Source: Candidatus Cloacimonadota bacterium (GTDB lineage: Bacteria; Cloacimonadota; Cloacimonadia; Cloacimonadales; WRIO01). From it: a stretch of 50,281 bases of DNA. This document shows positions 7,565 to 16,198 of the stretch, in pieces. The stretch covers positions 1 to 50,281 of the forward strand of contig JAKPKU010000103.1 in NCBI GenBank assembly GCA_029553545.1, written 5' to 3'. A program made the position numbers and the translations under genes. The stretch's first letter is position 1; each line of letters opens with the position of its first letter. Under the pieces are notes generated by a model that was given only the letters and a program-made list of their open reading frames with translations, did no database searches and had not been told where the DNA came from.

Positions 7565-9919
7565 GTGAATAGTAGAAAGGTTAAGAGCTTGCATTACAAT
7601 AAAATAGTTAAGAATATCTCTACTATTTATCGTTCTCACTTTGCTAAAAGTCTCAGATACAAACTGATAAGCATCTCATTATTATTAGGAATAGTACTAT
7701 TCTTTACTTCTTGCGCCTATTATAATACCTTTTATAATGCAAAAAAGTACTTTGAGTCAGCTCAGAAAAAGCCACTAACCAATCGTAATAAGCCTTCAGC
7801 AAATGCCATCGAAGAGTATAATAAAGTCATCAAAAAATGTGGAGTAATTCTTACTGATTACAAGGATAGCAAATGGGCTGATGATGCACTATTCCTGCTT
7901 GCCAAAGCCCTTTATTATCGAGGCAATAATGAGCTCCAAGCCCTCGAAAAAGCAGAGGATTTGATTAAATTCTACCCTGATAGTCCATTCGTTCCTGAAT
8001 CACATATCCTCATTGCGCGTATTAATTATACGCTGTATAAAAAGGATGAGGCATTTAAGAAATTACAAGACTTTTTGCAACAGGCTGAATTTAAAGAACA
8101 TCATCCCAAAGCCCTTGTTTTACTTGCTGATTATTATATTCAAGAGGGCAAATATATCGACGCACAGATGTATTTACGCACTTTAACTGAAAAATATCCT
8201 AATTCAAAAGAATACTCGGATGCCTTCTTTCTACTGGGTAAAACTTTATTTGATAATGAAGATTACACAAACTCCTTGAATGCTTTTAAAGAGTTAAGTA
8301 AGAAGAAGATAGATAAAGAATTGAAGCTTTCAGCTAATTACTATATTGCTCTCAATCAATTTCACTTAAAGCATTATTCTGAGGCAAATAAAACAGTAAA
8401 GAAGCTCTCCAAAGATGAGTTTCGTGAAAATGAAATACCTAAATTAAATATATTAAATGCACGTATTCTGATTGAAAATGGTAATATTGAACAGGGTAAA
8501 AGTGAGCTGGAAGACGTTATTAAGAAAAACCCCAGAACCTTGTATTCAGCTGAAGCAGTGTACTTTATAGCTGAAACAAACTTCTCTAAATTACATATGT
8601 ATGAATCAGCTATCACGTATTATAATAGAGTTAAAACTGAGTCAACTACTTCGCCATATGTACAAAAAGCAATAGTAAGAAGCGCCATTGCCAGTCAGAT
8701 TATCCAACTACAAAAGCCTATTAGCGGATTACCTCTGGATGATTTGATTAATGAACAGCTAAAACTTGCTGAGTATTTTTTGTATGAACTTGACCAACCA
8801 GATTCAGCTTTGGCAATTTATCAAAAGATACCAAAACAAAAAGAACAAGTTATAGCTCTGAGAGATAGCTTTGAACAAAAGAATATTTTCCTTGAAAGCA
8901 ATGCTGATTTGGCATTAGATTCGCTTTTAGTAAAGTATAATGAGACTTTTTCTGATAGTATAAAGTGGAATGAATCTATCATGGACTCTTTACGCATTGT
9001 CTTTCAAAAATCTTTACCAGATAGCTTAAATTGGTTGAAAATTGTCAATGATTCACTGAATTATAGCTATAAAAATGCTTTCAAGGACTCTACAAGCTGG
9101 ATAATGGCTTTAAATGATTCTGTGACTGTAAAATACAAGAAGAATTTTCTTGATAATATTAGTACAAGATTAGACAGATATAATCAGGATATTGTGCAAT
9201 ATGAGCAGCAATATATACCCTTTATGAGCTTTGTCCAGGCTGTGATTTATGATTATATCAAGAAAGACCAGGATAAAGTATTTGAGCTTTTAGGGTTTTT
9301 AAATGCCAATTACCCAGAGCATAAATATACAATTGCCTTACAAAATTATCTGAATAATGAAGAAGTTGATTTCTTAACCAAAGAAGAAAGAGAAAATAAG
9401 CAAAATTACGATACGGCAATGAACATGATAAAAGATAATACTATAGAGTCATTATCTATTTTGGAGGATATTGCTGATGATGAAGATAATGAGCTTTATG
9501 TGAAGGCTAACTTCACTTTAGGGCTTACTTTTTATATCGATTTGCAAGATTCAACTAATGCAAAGCCCTACTTCAATAAGGTCTTACTTACTGCTCCTCA
9601 ATCTGATTATGCACAATTTGTAAATAAAATCTATAATGGCACATCTTTTATTATAATTGACGTACTACCTGCAGTTTTGGACATACAAAAGTACGAGAAA
9701 AGTCAAGCTGATTCATTGTCTGAAAGCACTTTTTTAGATAGCATAAATGTCACTAAAGACAGTCTACATGTTACAGAAATAATAAAAGATGAAATCAGCG
9801 AACCAGTTGAGATTAAGCCCACAAATCAAGACACAGAAGAGCATGAAGACTTGCCCTTAGATACCATTATTGACATTATCAAACCAGAAGATGAAGATGA
9901 AATTGTGAATGAAAGATAG
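7565..9919 (+). CDS. large TPR-repeat outer-membrane lipoprotein with internal 22-residue repeats
   Basis: A 784-residue exported protein. A hydrophobic stretch ISLLLGIVLFF is followed by the lipobox TSC and then YYNTFYNAKKYFE, an N-terminal phrase common in TPR lipoproteins of Bacteroidota-like bacteria. Many TPR units follow (about residues 85-445 and 560-690), with signature SANYYIALNQFHLKHYSEA and DDALFLLAKALYYRGN. Between them, residues about 458-523 hold three ~22-residue repeats of the form F-x-DS-x-x-W...-DS-x-x-x-x-Y. The C-terminal tail is acidic. The GTG start at 7565 gives a long pre-signal region and has no good ribosome-binding site; TTG at 7589, eight bases after GAAAGG, is an alternative. 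A scaffold or BamD-like assembly role is possible but not shown. Confidence 0.75.
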   Translation: MNSRKVKSLHYNKIVKNISTIYRSHFAKSLRYKLISISLLLGIVLFFTSCAYYNTFYNAKKYFESAQKKPLTNRNKPSANAIEEYNKVIKKCGVILTDYKDSKWADDALFLLAKALYYRGNNELQALEKAEDLIKFYPDSPFVPESHILIARINYTLYKKDEAFKKLQDFLQQAEFKEHHPKALVLLADYYIQEGKYIDAQMYLRTLTEKYPNSKEYSDAFFLLGKTLFDNEDYTNSLNAFKELSKKKIDKELKLSANYYIALNQFHLKHYSEANKTVKKLSKDEFRENEIPKLNILNARILIENGNIEQGKSELEDVIKKNPRTLYSAEAVYFIAETNFSKLHMYESAITYYNRVKTESTTSPYVQKAIVRSAIASQIIQLQKPISGLPLDDLINEQLKLAEYFLYELDQPDSALAIYQKIPKQKEQVIALRDSFEQKNIFLESNADLALDSLLVKYNETFSDSIKWNESIMDSLRIVFQKSLPDSLNWLKIVNDSLNYSYKNAFKDSTSWIMALNDSVTVKYKKNFLDNISTRLDRYNQDIVQYEQQYIPFMSFVQAVIYDYIKKDQDKVFELLGFLNANYPEHKYTIALQNYLNNEEVDFLTKEERENKQNYDTAMNMIKDNTIESLSILEDIADDEDNELYVKANFTLGLTFYIDLQDSTNAKPYFNKVLLTAPQSDYAQFVNKIYNGTSFIIIDVLPAVLDIQKYEKSQADSLSESTFLDSINVTKDSLHVTEIIKDEISEPVEIKPTNQDTEEHEDLPLDTIIDIIKPEDEDEIVNER

Positions 9920-10559
9920 TATTTTTTCAGAACAGTGTTTTGTATTGAAGTTTTTGCTTATCAGCTTGGGATTAGTTTACTCTCTTGTATTAAAAACAAA
10001 TATCATTTCCTATCTTATAATTGTCAATATTATTTTCTTTCTATTTGGTTATAAGCTTTTACTGGAGTGGTTCAGCGTTTTAAGAAAGATGGCATTATTC
10101 TTTGTTTCTTATTTAGTCTTCGCTTTGCTTTTTGACATTGATTATAGTGTGCAAATGAGCTTTTTAATTAGGATGGTATACCTCTTACAATTGTCCGTAT
10201 ATCTTACCAGGAGCAGCAGTATGCGAAATGTATTATATGATTTACGCTTCTTTTTAAAGAATTCATTCTTCTATCAATTATTCTATTACTTGATAGCGTT
10301 GAACACTTCATTTTTTATCTTTAATAAGTTATGGCACAGAGAATTAGCTGATCAAAAGAAACATGGCATTAAGATTAGTAATATAGGAGCAATTGTGGTA
10401 AAAGTCATTGAAGATGGCTTTGCTAAGCTCTTTATTGTAAAATATCTTGTTAACCGAGCCTTACATAGCAAACACACGACTGAGAGAGTGATTGTCTCAT
10501 ATGCAAATCTCTTATTAGGCTATCAGTTTGCAATTTACATTTTGGCTGCATCGCTGTAG
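9909..10559 (+). CDS. EcfT-like integral membrane protein
   Basis: A 216-residue protein with about five hydrophobic segments in the first two thirds and a basic loop after IFNKLWHRELADQKKHG. The segment MSFLIRMVYLLQLSVYLTRSS, followed by NVLYDLRFFLKN, resembles the region of energy-coupling factor T components (EcfT/CbiQ) in which an Arg-rich helix is followed by T-x-S and a coupling helix. The gene overlaps the TPR gene by 11 bases and ends two bases before truA. In many bacteria ecfT lies directly upstream of truA, which supports the call. No EcfA ATPase genes are nearby. The Ala-Arg-Gly coupling motifs of true EcfT are not clear, so it could be a degenerate homologue. Confidence 0.4.
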   Translation: MKDSIFSEQCFVLKFLLISLGLVYSLVLKTNIISYLIIVNIIFFLFGYKLLLEWFSVLRKMALFFVSYLVFALLFDIDYSVQMSFLIRMVYLLQLSVYLTRSSSMRNVLYDLRFFLKNSFFYQLFYYLIALNTSFFIFNKLWHRELADQKKHGIKISNIGAIVVKVIEDGFAKLFIVKYLVNRALHSKHTTERVIVSYANLLLGYQFAIYILAASL

Positions 10560-10561
10560 AT

Positions 10562-11350
10562 ATGATGAATTTAAAAAGAATTGCGCTACAAATAGCCTAT
10601 GATGGTTCTCAATTTTATGGATGGCAAAAGCAGTATATTTCACCCACCGTCCAAGAAGTGCTCGAGCAGGCATTAGAAAAGATATTTAAAGTGCAAACTA
10701 ACCTTACAGGCTCTGGTAGAACAGATTCAGGTGTTCATGCACTTTGTCAAATTGCTCACTTTGAGCACAATGTCAACATGAATACAGAGCAATTAAAGCT
10801 TGCGCTGGTGACAAAGATCCCACATAGTATAAAAATCTTGAATGCATGGGAGGTTGACGTAGCTTTTCATGCGAGATACTCTGCTACGAAACGCCATTAT
10901 ACCTATCTTATTTCAAAGGAGTTTACACCTTTTCAGAGGCTTTATCAGGCAAACTTATATAAGTATAAGATAAATGCAGAGAGGATTGCTGAGGCAATAC
11001 CTTACTTTATTGGCGAGAACGATTTTACCTCTTTTTGTAAACCAAACCCAGAAGTAAATAATCATGTTTGCTGTATTGACAGCCTTTCCATAGAGGAGAC
11101 TACAGATTGCTTTGTGATAAAGATTTCAGCAAATAGATTTTTGCACAATATGGTGAGACGCATCGTTGGTGCATTAGTGATGGTGAGCCACAGAAATCAT
11201 TCACCAGAGATAATTAGCAAATGGATTAATGATAAAAAGCATGAGCAGAAGAACTTTTTTACTGCACCAGCAAGCGGTTTGTATTTAGCTGAGGTTGAAT
11301 ATAACAAAGAGTTATTTCCATATGATATCAAAAAGATTAAGATTTATTAG
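10562..11350 (+). CDS. truA: tRNA pseudouridine(38-40) synthase TruA
   Basis: A 262-residue enzyme isomerising uridines 38-40 in the tRNA anticodon stem. The N-terminus IAYDGSQFYGWQKQ and the catalytic loop GSGRTDSGVHAL (catalytic Asp55) are diagnostic; HARYSATKRHYTYLI, DFTSFCKPNPE and FLHNMVRRIVGALVMV also match. Two adjacent ATG codons (10562 and 10565) are possible starts; the difference is one residue. It follows the EcfT-like gene after two bases, a linkage also seen in other phyla. Length is normal and all motifs are intact. Confidence 0.96.
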   Translation: MMNLKRIALQIAYDGSQFYGWQKQYISPTVQEVLEQALEKIFKVQTNLTGSGRTDSGVHALCQIAHFEHNVNMNTEQLKLALVTKIPHSIKILNAWEVDVAFHARYSATKRHYTYLISKEFTPFQRLYQANLYKYKINAERIAEAIPYFIGENDFTSFCKPNPEVNNHVCCIDSLSIEETTDCFVIKISANRFLHNMVRRIVGALVMVSHRNHSPEIISKWINDKKHEQKNFFTAPASGLYLAEVEYNKELFPYDIKKIKIY

Positions 11351-11447
11351 AACTTCATGTTTACAATTTATGCTATTGTCTAAACTTTTTATATAGTAGC
11401 TATATGATTATATTTCAATTATATATTATAAAAAAAAGAAACCATTT

Positions 11448-11471
11448 ACACAACAAAATGTGTTTTTTTTA
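11448..11471 (+). terminator. possible intrinsic terminator after truA
   Basis: ACACA (11448-11452) pairs with TGTGT (11459-11463) across a 6-base loop, directly followed by a run of seven more T. The stem is short, so efficiency is uncertain, but its place between truA and the tRNA promoter fits. Confidence 0.45.
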
Positions 11472-11490
11472 AAGAAAACTGATTAATTGC

Positions 11491-11519
11491 TTGACAGAAA
11501 AACCCCCAATAAAGATTAT
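11491..11519 (+). promoter_or_regulatory. promoter of the tRNA gene
   Basis: TTGACA (11491-11496), a 17-base spacer and GATTAT (11514-11519) lie 21 bases upstream of the mature tRNA 5' end. The spacing is what is expected for a tRNA transcript with a short leader. Confidence 0.7.
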
Positions 11520-11540
11520 GCATAGACAGACGAATAGATG

Positions 11541-11616
11541 GGGCCTATAGCTCAGTTGGTAGAGCTTCCGGCTCATAACCGGATGGTCAGAGGTTCGAAT
11601 CCTCTTGGGCCCACCA
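11541..11616 (+). tRNA. tRNA with CAU anticodon (tRNA-Met or tRNA-Ile2)
   Basis: All four arms can be folded by eye. The acceptor GGGCCTA (11541-11547) pairs with TGGGCCC (11606-11612), followed by discriminator A and an encoded CCA (11614-11616). The D arm has GCTC...GAGC; the anticodon stem TCCGG/CCGGA encloses CTCATAA with CAT at 11574-11576; the T arm is AGAGG-TTCGAAT-CCTCT. It lacks the initiator features (no mismatch at the first acceptor pair), so it is elongator tRNA-Met or the lysidine-modified tRNA-Ile(CAU). The stem GGCTCATAACC resembles tRNA-Ile2 of some bacteria, but identity cannot be settled by inspection. Confidence 0.96.
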
Positions 11617-11624
11617 ATAAATTT

Positions 11625-11650
11625 GCCGCTATATGCGGCTTTAATTTTTT
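11625..11650 (+). terminator. intrinsic terminator of the tRNA gene
   Basis: GCCGC (11625-11629), loop TATAT and GCGGC (11635-11639) are followed by TTTAATTTTTT. It lies eight bases after the tRNA CCA end and just before the ribosome-binding AGGGAG of map, so some read-through into map is possible. Confidence 0.7.
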
Positions 11651-11662
11651 AAGGGAGTTAAG

Positions 11663-12427
11663 ATGATTATCATAAAAAACAAAGAGCAAATTGAAGGCGT
11701 CAAAAAGGCAAGTAAAATAGCTGCAAATACACTGAAGTATGTAGAACCTTTTATACAAGAGGGCGTCAATACAGAAAGACTAAATCAGCTTTGCCACGAC
11801 TATATGATACAACATGACTCAATACCAGCTACACTCAACTATCATGGCTTCCCAAAAAGTATTTGTACTTCTATCAATAATGTCGTCTGCCATGGAATAC
11901 CTTCTGAAAAAGAGATCTTGAAGAGCGGAGATATTGTAAATATTGACGTGACTGCTATACACAATGGATATTATGGTGATTGCTCGAAAACGTATATTAT
12001 TGGTGAAGCAAAACCTGAAGTGATAGACTTTGTTAAAAGGACAGAAAACTCTCTAAACCTCGCTATCAAAGCTCTACGCCCTGGCAATCTCCTCTCAATT
12101 GTTGGCACTACGATACAGACATATGTTGAGCAATTCTCATATTCTGTTGTGCGAGAATATGGTGGGCATGGCGTGGGCGTACACTTTCATGAAGATCCTC
12201 ATGTGAGCCACTTTTATACAAGAGACAATGATATTAAGCTTAAAAAGGGCATGATATTTACAATTGAGCCCATGATTAATTTGAGCAAAAACTGGCGTGT
12301 TGTCACCTGTAAAAAAGATGGGTGGACAGTTAGAACACAAGATAAATCTTTGTCAGCTCAGTTTGAGCATACAGTATTGATTACCCATGATTCTTATGAA
12401 ATTTTAACCCTACCTGATGAGGGTTAA
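11663..12427 (+). CDS. map: type I methionine aminopeptidase
   Basis: A 254-residue enzyme that removes the initiator methionine from nascent proteins. All five metal ligands are visible: Asp95 (IVNIDVTAI), Asp106 (YYGDCSKTY), His169 (EYGGHGVGVHFHE), Glu202 (FTIEPMI) and Glu235 (QFEHTVLIT). His78 in NNVVCHGIP also fits the family. There is no N-terminal zinc-finger or SH3-binding extension. The gene follows the tRNA terminator and has an AGGGAG ribosome-binding site. Its last four bases overlap the end of the convergent flippase gene, so there is no room for a separate terminator between them. Confidence 0.96.
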   Translation: MIIIKNKEQIEGVKKASKIAANTLKYVEPFIQEGVNTERLNQLCHDYMIQHDSIPATLNYHGFPKSICTSINNVVCHGIPSEKEILKSGDIVNIDVTAIHNGYYGDCSKTYIIGEAKPEVIDFVKRTENSLNLAIKALRPGNLLSIVGTTIQTYVEQFSYSVVREYGGHGVGVHFHEDPHVSHFYTRDNDIKLKKGMIFTIEPMINLSKNWRVVTCKKDGWTVRTQDKSLSAQFEHTVLITHDSYEILTLPDEG

Positions 12428-13698
12428 ACAGATTTTTTAAAGTAGATTAAAGCTAAGCCTGCAGAGATAATTGAGACAGTAAGAGACGTGGTAGCAGCGC
12501 CAATCATTCCGTATTTTTTTATCAAGAGATAATCTAAGACTATATTAAAGATACCCGTTATTATGACAATTAGCAGGTTGTATTGTACTTTTTTTAAAGC
12601 ATTTAACGTGTTGCCTGCAGGTGAGCGGAACGAGCCAATGACAAAGTAACCAAGCATGAGTATTCTAAATGATGGAATGGCATTTTCATAGTCTGCACCG
12701 AATAATAATCTGATGATAAAAGGTGCTAAAGCTATGGCTGAGAGTGAAATGATGGCATTGATACTCGATAGAACTAAGACCAGCTTTTTAAAGAGAGACT
12801 TGATTTGTTCTTTATTTTTTGTAGCTTGCACCAAATATGGATAGATATAAATCAAGACAGTCATCGGTAGGAAATTCATCGCAAAGGGTATGATTGTCGC
12901 TATTTTATAGGTAGCGACTAAGCTTTCGTCTTTCATCAATAAGCCGATGAGAAACACATCTAAGATAAAGAGTAGCGATGAAAAGATATTTGAGAGCATA
13001 GAGATAAGCGAAAAAGAAAGAAATTCTTTAATCTCAAGATAAGAGAGCTTATAAGATGCGTAAATCTTTTTGATATGTGGCTTTAAAAGATAAATACCCG
13101 TTATTACACTGATAATAACAGCCATATACCGACCAAAAGCCACCCCGTATATACCCCATATTAGGGCACCAAGTGTTGAGAATGTTAAAAAAGTCGCAGA
13201 GTTGACAGTGGTAAGCAAAGAGAATTTTTTGTTTTCAAATGATGAACGAAAATACATCTGTATAGTGTCAAAAACGATATTTAATACAGGGAATAAGGCT
13301 AAAATAAGCAAAATAGGTTTGCTCTCTGGTATGCCAAGCTCGCCAAAGAAATAAAATATTACTATCGATAAAGCAATGATACTATTGACAATTAGTCCAA
13401 CAATGAGAGTAAATTTCATATAAGAGTATTGCTTCTCAGGCTTATCTTGGTTTGCACTTGCAAATTGTAATAGTCCTACCACACAGCCTAAGCCTTGCAG
13501 TAATAAGAAAAACTGAAGTATATTCTCAGCATAAGTCCAGACGCCGTATAATTGCTTTGAGAGTATCCTTACCAAGAGAATGCTTGCAGAAAATTGTATA
13601 ACTTTATTGATAAATGATGCTCCAAATATGTGGTAAAACCCCCGCTCCCAGAGTTTTTGGAGTTGGCATTGTATTCTTTTTAAAAACAAAGTATTCAT
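12424..13698 (-). CDS. polysaccharide flippase (Wzx/MATE-like, MOP superfamily)
   Basis: A 424-residue polytopic membrane protein with about 12 hydrophobic segments. The N-terminal GFYHIFGASFINKVIQFSAS followed by ILLVRILSKQLYGVWTYAENI is the usual opening of oligosaccharide flippases (RfbX/Wzx, polysaccharide_synt family), including the L-x-x-x-x-Y-G phrase. A C-terminal pair of helices ends IYFKKSV. Such proteins move lipid-linked sugar units across the inner membrane. The window's glycosyltransferase and epimerase genes could serve the same polysaccharide, but they are not contiguous. Substrate cannot be told. The gene is single, facing map at its end. Confidence 0.85.
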   Translation of the reverse strand: MNTLFLKRIQCQLQKLWERGFYHIFGASFINKVIQFSASILLVRILSKQLYGVWTYAENILQFFLLLQGLGCVVGLLQFASANQDKPEKQYSYMKFTLIVGLIVNSIIALSIVIFYFFGELGIPESKPILLILALFPVLNIVFDTIQMYFRSSFENKKFSLLTTVNSATFLTFSTLGALIWGIYGVAFGRYMAVIISVITGIYLLKPHIKKIYASYKLSYLEIKEFLSFSLISMLSNIFSSLLFILDVFLIGLLMKDESLVATYKIATIIPFAMNFLPMTVLIYIYPYLVQATKNKEQIKSLFKKLVLVLSSINAIISLSAIALAPFIIRLLFGADYENAIPSFRILMLGYFVIGSFRSPAGNTLNALKKVQYNLLIVIITGIFNIVLDYLLIKKYGMIGAATTSLTVSIISAGLALIYFKKSV

Positions 13699-13719
13699 TC
13701 GACCTCTTATCTTGAGCCA

Positions 13720-13746
13720 TTAATACTCTTTTGACCATTTTGTCAA
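13720..13746 (-). promoter_or_regulatory. possible promoter of the flippase gene
   Basis: Minus-strand TTGACA (13746-13741) followed after 15 bases by TATTAA (13725-13720), 22 bases before the ATG. The spacer is short, so the exact -10 is uncertain. Confidence 0.4.
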
Positions 13747-14050
13747 TCAATATATTGTTAGAGCGTAGCATAGCATCCCTTAGTCATAATAAAAAGCTTT
13801 CTAAAAGCAGTTATCATACTTTATTTAATGGGGGATGTGCTTTTCAAGTTAAAACGCATTCACATTTAATACATTAATAAAGTGACTTCATAGAAAATCA
13901 ATATAAACTGTAAAAAATACTGCTTGAAAATTGACATATTTAACAATTAAAGAGCCATGAAAAAATACAATTAATCCTATTTTATCATTTGTTTTAGTCT
14001 CATTTCATAAAAATTCTGATCATTGATGTATATTATTATTTACCAGTAAT

Positions 14051-14140
14051 ATGTCTATGCGATTACCCTTACATTCCCCTTGCTATCTTGGAGAACTTAT
14101 GGTAATCTTATAGGAATCAAAAGGGAAAGTAAAGTAGATT
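14051..14140 (+). repeat. dispersed repeat B, copy 2
   Basis: Carries the same 24-base block (14072-14095) and the same 18-base block ATAGGAATCAAAAGGGAA (14110-14127) as copy 1, with identical 38-base offset. The sequence between the blocks has drifted, which suggests that the two blocks, not the whole segment, are under constraint. Confidence 0.8.
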
Positions 14141-14391
14141 TATTAAGAGTTTTTTATAGGATAAAAAAGATTAATCTCGTTATCATTTTTTTTAAATATT
14201 GAGATGGAGTGTATGAAGCTTGTCTGATTTATATATTTAACTTTGTTTCATCTATATTAAAAGAAAACAACTATAATAACTCAAATTTTATTTAAGAGAG
14301 TAAAGTACTGAAAAAAGGTAAAATACCAATGCATTATAAAGAGCTATTAGCAACTAAAAGTCTGCATATTTATAAAATAGACAATTTATTA

Positions 14392-14418
14392 TTGACAAAA
14401 ATTACACAAAAGTATAAA
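14392..14418 (+). promoter_or_regulatory. probable promoter of the TPR-lipoprotein-tpiA-serS operon
   Basis: TTGACA (14392-14397) and TATAAA (14413-14418) with a 15-base spacer, about 40 bases before the start codon at 14458. Confidence 0.5.
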
Positions 14419-14457
14419 TTGAATTAATATAAGAAGTAATGATATTTGGAGGAAGAA

Positions 14458-15492
14458 ATGAAAAAGTGCAAGGTTATATTTTTAGGATTTTTATTGGTGA
14501 TTGGATTAAGCTCACTATTAGCGGTGGACAATGTAGAAGAAGTTAATCAAGGTATAAAGATCGAAGACCCTCAAGAAAAGTCATTAGAACGTATGGCGTC
14601 AGAATACGCTACAGCAGGTGACTCTCTTTTTGCTATACCAGATTATGCTGGCGCATTTGTAGAGTATCAAAATGCATATAAGACATATGAAAAAGCTATC
14701 ACAGATATTACACCATTTGATGAAGAACTTAAAAAAATGGCTAATAACCTTTATAGCTCTGCTACTAATGCTAAGATGTACGACAAAGCTGTAGTTTGGG
14801 GCGAGAAATACCTTGAATTTGCGCCAAATGATGAAGCTGTAGTTAGAAATGTTGCAACGATTTATGCAGTTGGACTTAAGCAAAATGAAAAGTCAATTGA
14901 AGTCTGGACCAAATACGACACAGCTAATAATGCAAATACAGCAAAGCTCGCAATTGCTGATAGATACTCAAGAATGAAAGAATATGAAAAGTCTATTATT
15001 TGGTACAAAAAAGCTTATGAACAAAGTAAAGACGCAGACTTATTTGAAAAAATTGCTGACCTTTATATCAAACTCAAAAAGAATGCTGATGCTGTTAAGA
15101 CTTATGAAGACTTTTTAGCAAGCAATCCATCAGAATCTGATCTATTTAAAACTTATAAGAATCTTGGTACACTTTATAATAAATTAAAAGATGTTGACAA
15201 AGCTATTCTAAACTTTGAAAAGGCTATCGAACTTAATTCTGACCCACAAATCACCCTGTTCTTAGTTTCGAATTACTATGATAAAAAGAACTATAATAAA
15301 GCAATAAATTATGCTAATATTTTAATCTCAAATAATCCCAATAATGCTGATGCACTGTATTTTAGAGCATTATCTTATTACTATAATAACGATAAAAACT
15401 CTGCCAAAACAGATTTTGAAAAAATTACCAGTAATCCAAAATATGGCAAGTCAGCAAGTGATTTCATTAATCTAATTAACCAAGGTAGATAA
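14458..15492 (+). CDS. exported tetratricopeptide-repeat protein
   Basis: A 344-residue protein with a Sec signal peptide (MKKCKVIFLGFLLVIGLSSL, likely cleaved after SLLA). The mature part is built of TPR helices; clear units are KYLEFAPNDEAVVRNVATIY, NLGTLYNKLKDVDKAILNFE and ADALYFRALSYYYNND. TPR proteins hold other proteins together, here in the periplasm. The start at 14458 is chosen because GGAGG (14448-14452) stands six bases before it; a TTG start at 14446 would place the ribosome-binding site inside the gene. It is followed two bases later by a lipoprotein gene, then tpiA and serS, as one transcription unit. Confidence 0.8.
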   Translation: MKKCKVIFLGFLLVIGLSSLLAVDNVEEVNQGIKIEDPQEKSLERMASEYATAGDSLFAIPDYAGAFVEYQNAYKTYEKAITDITPFDEELKKMANNLYSSATNAKMYDKAVVWGEKYLEFAPNDEAVVRNVATIYAVGLKQNEKSIEVWTKYDTANNANTAKLAIADRYSRMKEYEKSIIWYKKAYEQSKDADLFEKIADLYIKLKKNADAVKTYEDFLASNPSESDLFKTYKNLGTLYNKLKDVDKAILNFEKAIELNSDPQITLFLVSNYYDKKNYNKAINYANILISNNPNNADALYFRALSYYYNNDKNSAKTDFEKITSNPKYGKSASDFINLINQGR

Positions 15493-15493
15493 T

Positions 15494-16183
15494 TTGAAGC
15501 ATTTAATTAGGCTCTTAATTCTCTTATTTGCTGTACTTTTGCTTTTTGGTTGTGATTCCAGAAGTTCTGAAATGCCTGAGATTTCAATAAATCTCGAGAC
15601 AGCTAAAATATACTATCCGCATATTAGCACTGTTGATGAATATACATACTATGAAACAAAAGTCGAAGTCACCTTGACAGGACAGCCAGATCAGACTCAA
15701 AATGCCTTAATAGAGCTTACTTATGATGAAGAGATTATCGGCATTATCACCAATACGGGCAATGCAAAATTGCTTAAAACAAATAATAGTGGCATAGTAG
15801 AAGCTGATATTATTAGCCGAAAAGAGGGTATTGCAAATATCAACTTTAAAGTTAAAAATTGGAGCACCAATGCTAACTGCACTGTGACAGTGAGTTTGCC
15901 TGAAATAACTTATTTGATTACAGATAAAGAAAATGTGTATGCAAATAACATTGATGAAGCCAGTTTATTAGTTCGTATCATGCCACCTTTACCTAATCGA
16001 TATGTAAAATTTGTATCCAGTATCGGTGTTGTTGGAAGTGACTCTGTGGCAACAAATAACAATGGTATCGCAACTAATAAGTTTAGAAGTGCTGTAGCAG
16101 GGAATGCACTCATTACAGCAAAATTGAGAGATTGGCAATCACAGATTAAGACATTAAATATTAATGTGCTGCCAGAAGAATAG
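15494..16183 (+). CDS. lipoprotein with Ig-like (Big-type) domains
   Basis: A 229-residue protein beginning with TTG. The signal region LIRLLILLFAVLLLFGC ends in a lipobox with Cys20. The rest is beta-rich: two similar halves with phrases such as NNSGIVEADIISRKEGIANINF and NNNGIATNKFRSAVAGNALITA resemble the repeated bacterial Ig-like (Big_1/invasin) fold. The TTG start is accepted because AAGG (15482-15485) stands eight bases upstream and the signal sequence begins directly after. It sits between the TPR protein and tpiA, with gaps of one and fifteen bases. Function unknown; a surface or periplasmic structural role is likely. Confidence 0.65.
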   Translation: MKHLIRLLILLFAVLLLFGCDSRSSEMPEISINLETAKIYYPHISTVDEYTYYETKVEVTLTGQPDQTQNALIELTYDEEIIGIITNTGNAKLLKTNNSGIVEADIISRKEGIANINFKVKNWSTNANCTVTVSLPEITYLITDKENVYANNIDEASLLVRIMPPLPNRYVKFVSSIGVVGSDSVATNNNGIATNKFRSAVAGNALITAKLRDWQSQIKTLNINVLPEE

Positions 16184-16198
16184 AATAGTGGAGGCAAA

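Larger units (their letters stand above)
13699..14457. other. 760-bp divergent intergenic region containing repeat B2
   Basis: No coding frame of useful length. It holds the flippase promoter at its left end, repeat B2 in the middle (14051-14140) and the promoter and ribosome-binding site of the exported TPR protein at its right end. The rest is AT-rich without recognisable gene remnants. The repeat sits about 350 bases from the left gene and about 320 from the right gene, nearly the same distances as for repeat B1 in its gap. Confidence 0.6.

Noticed and set aside
11573-11758. Minus-strand frame of 61 codons ending in GPRGFEPLTIRL
   Set aside because: It is the well-known false protein produced by translating a tRNA gene backwards; it also covers the start of map.
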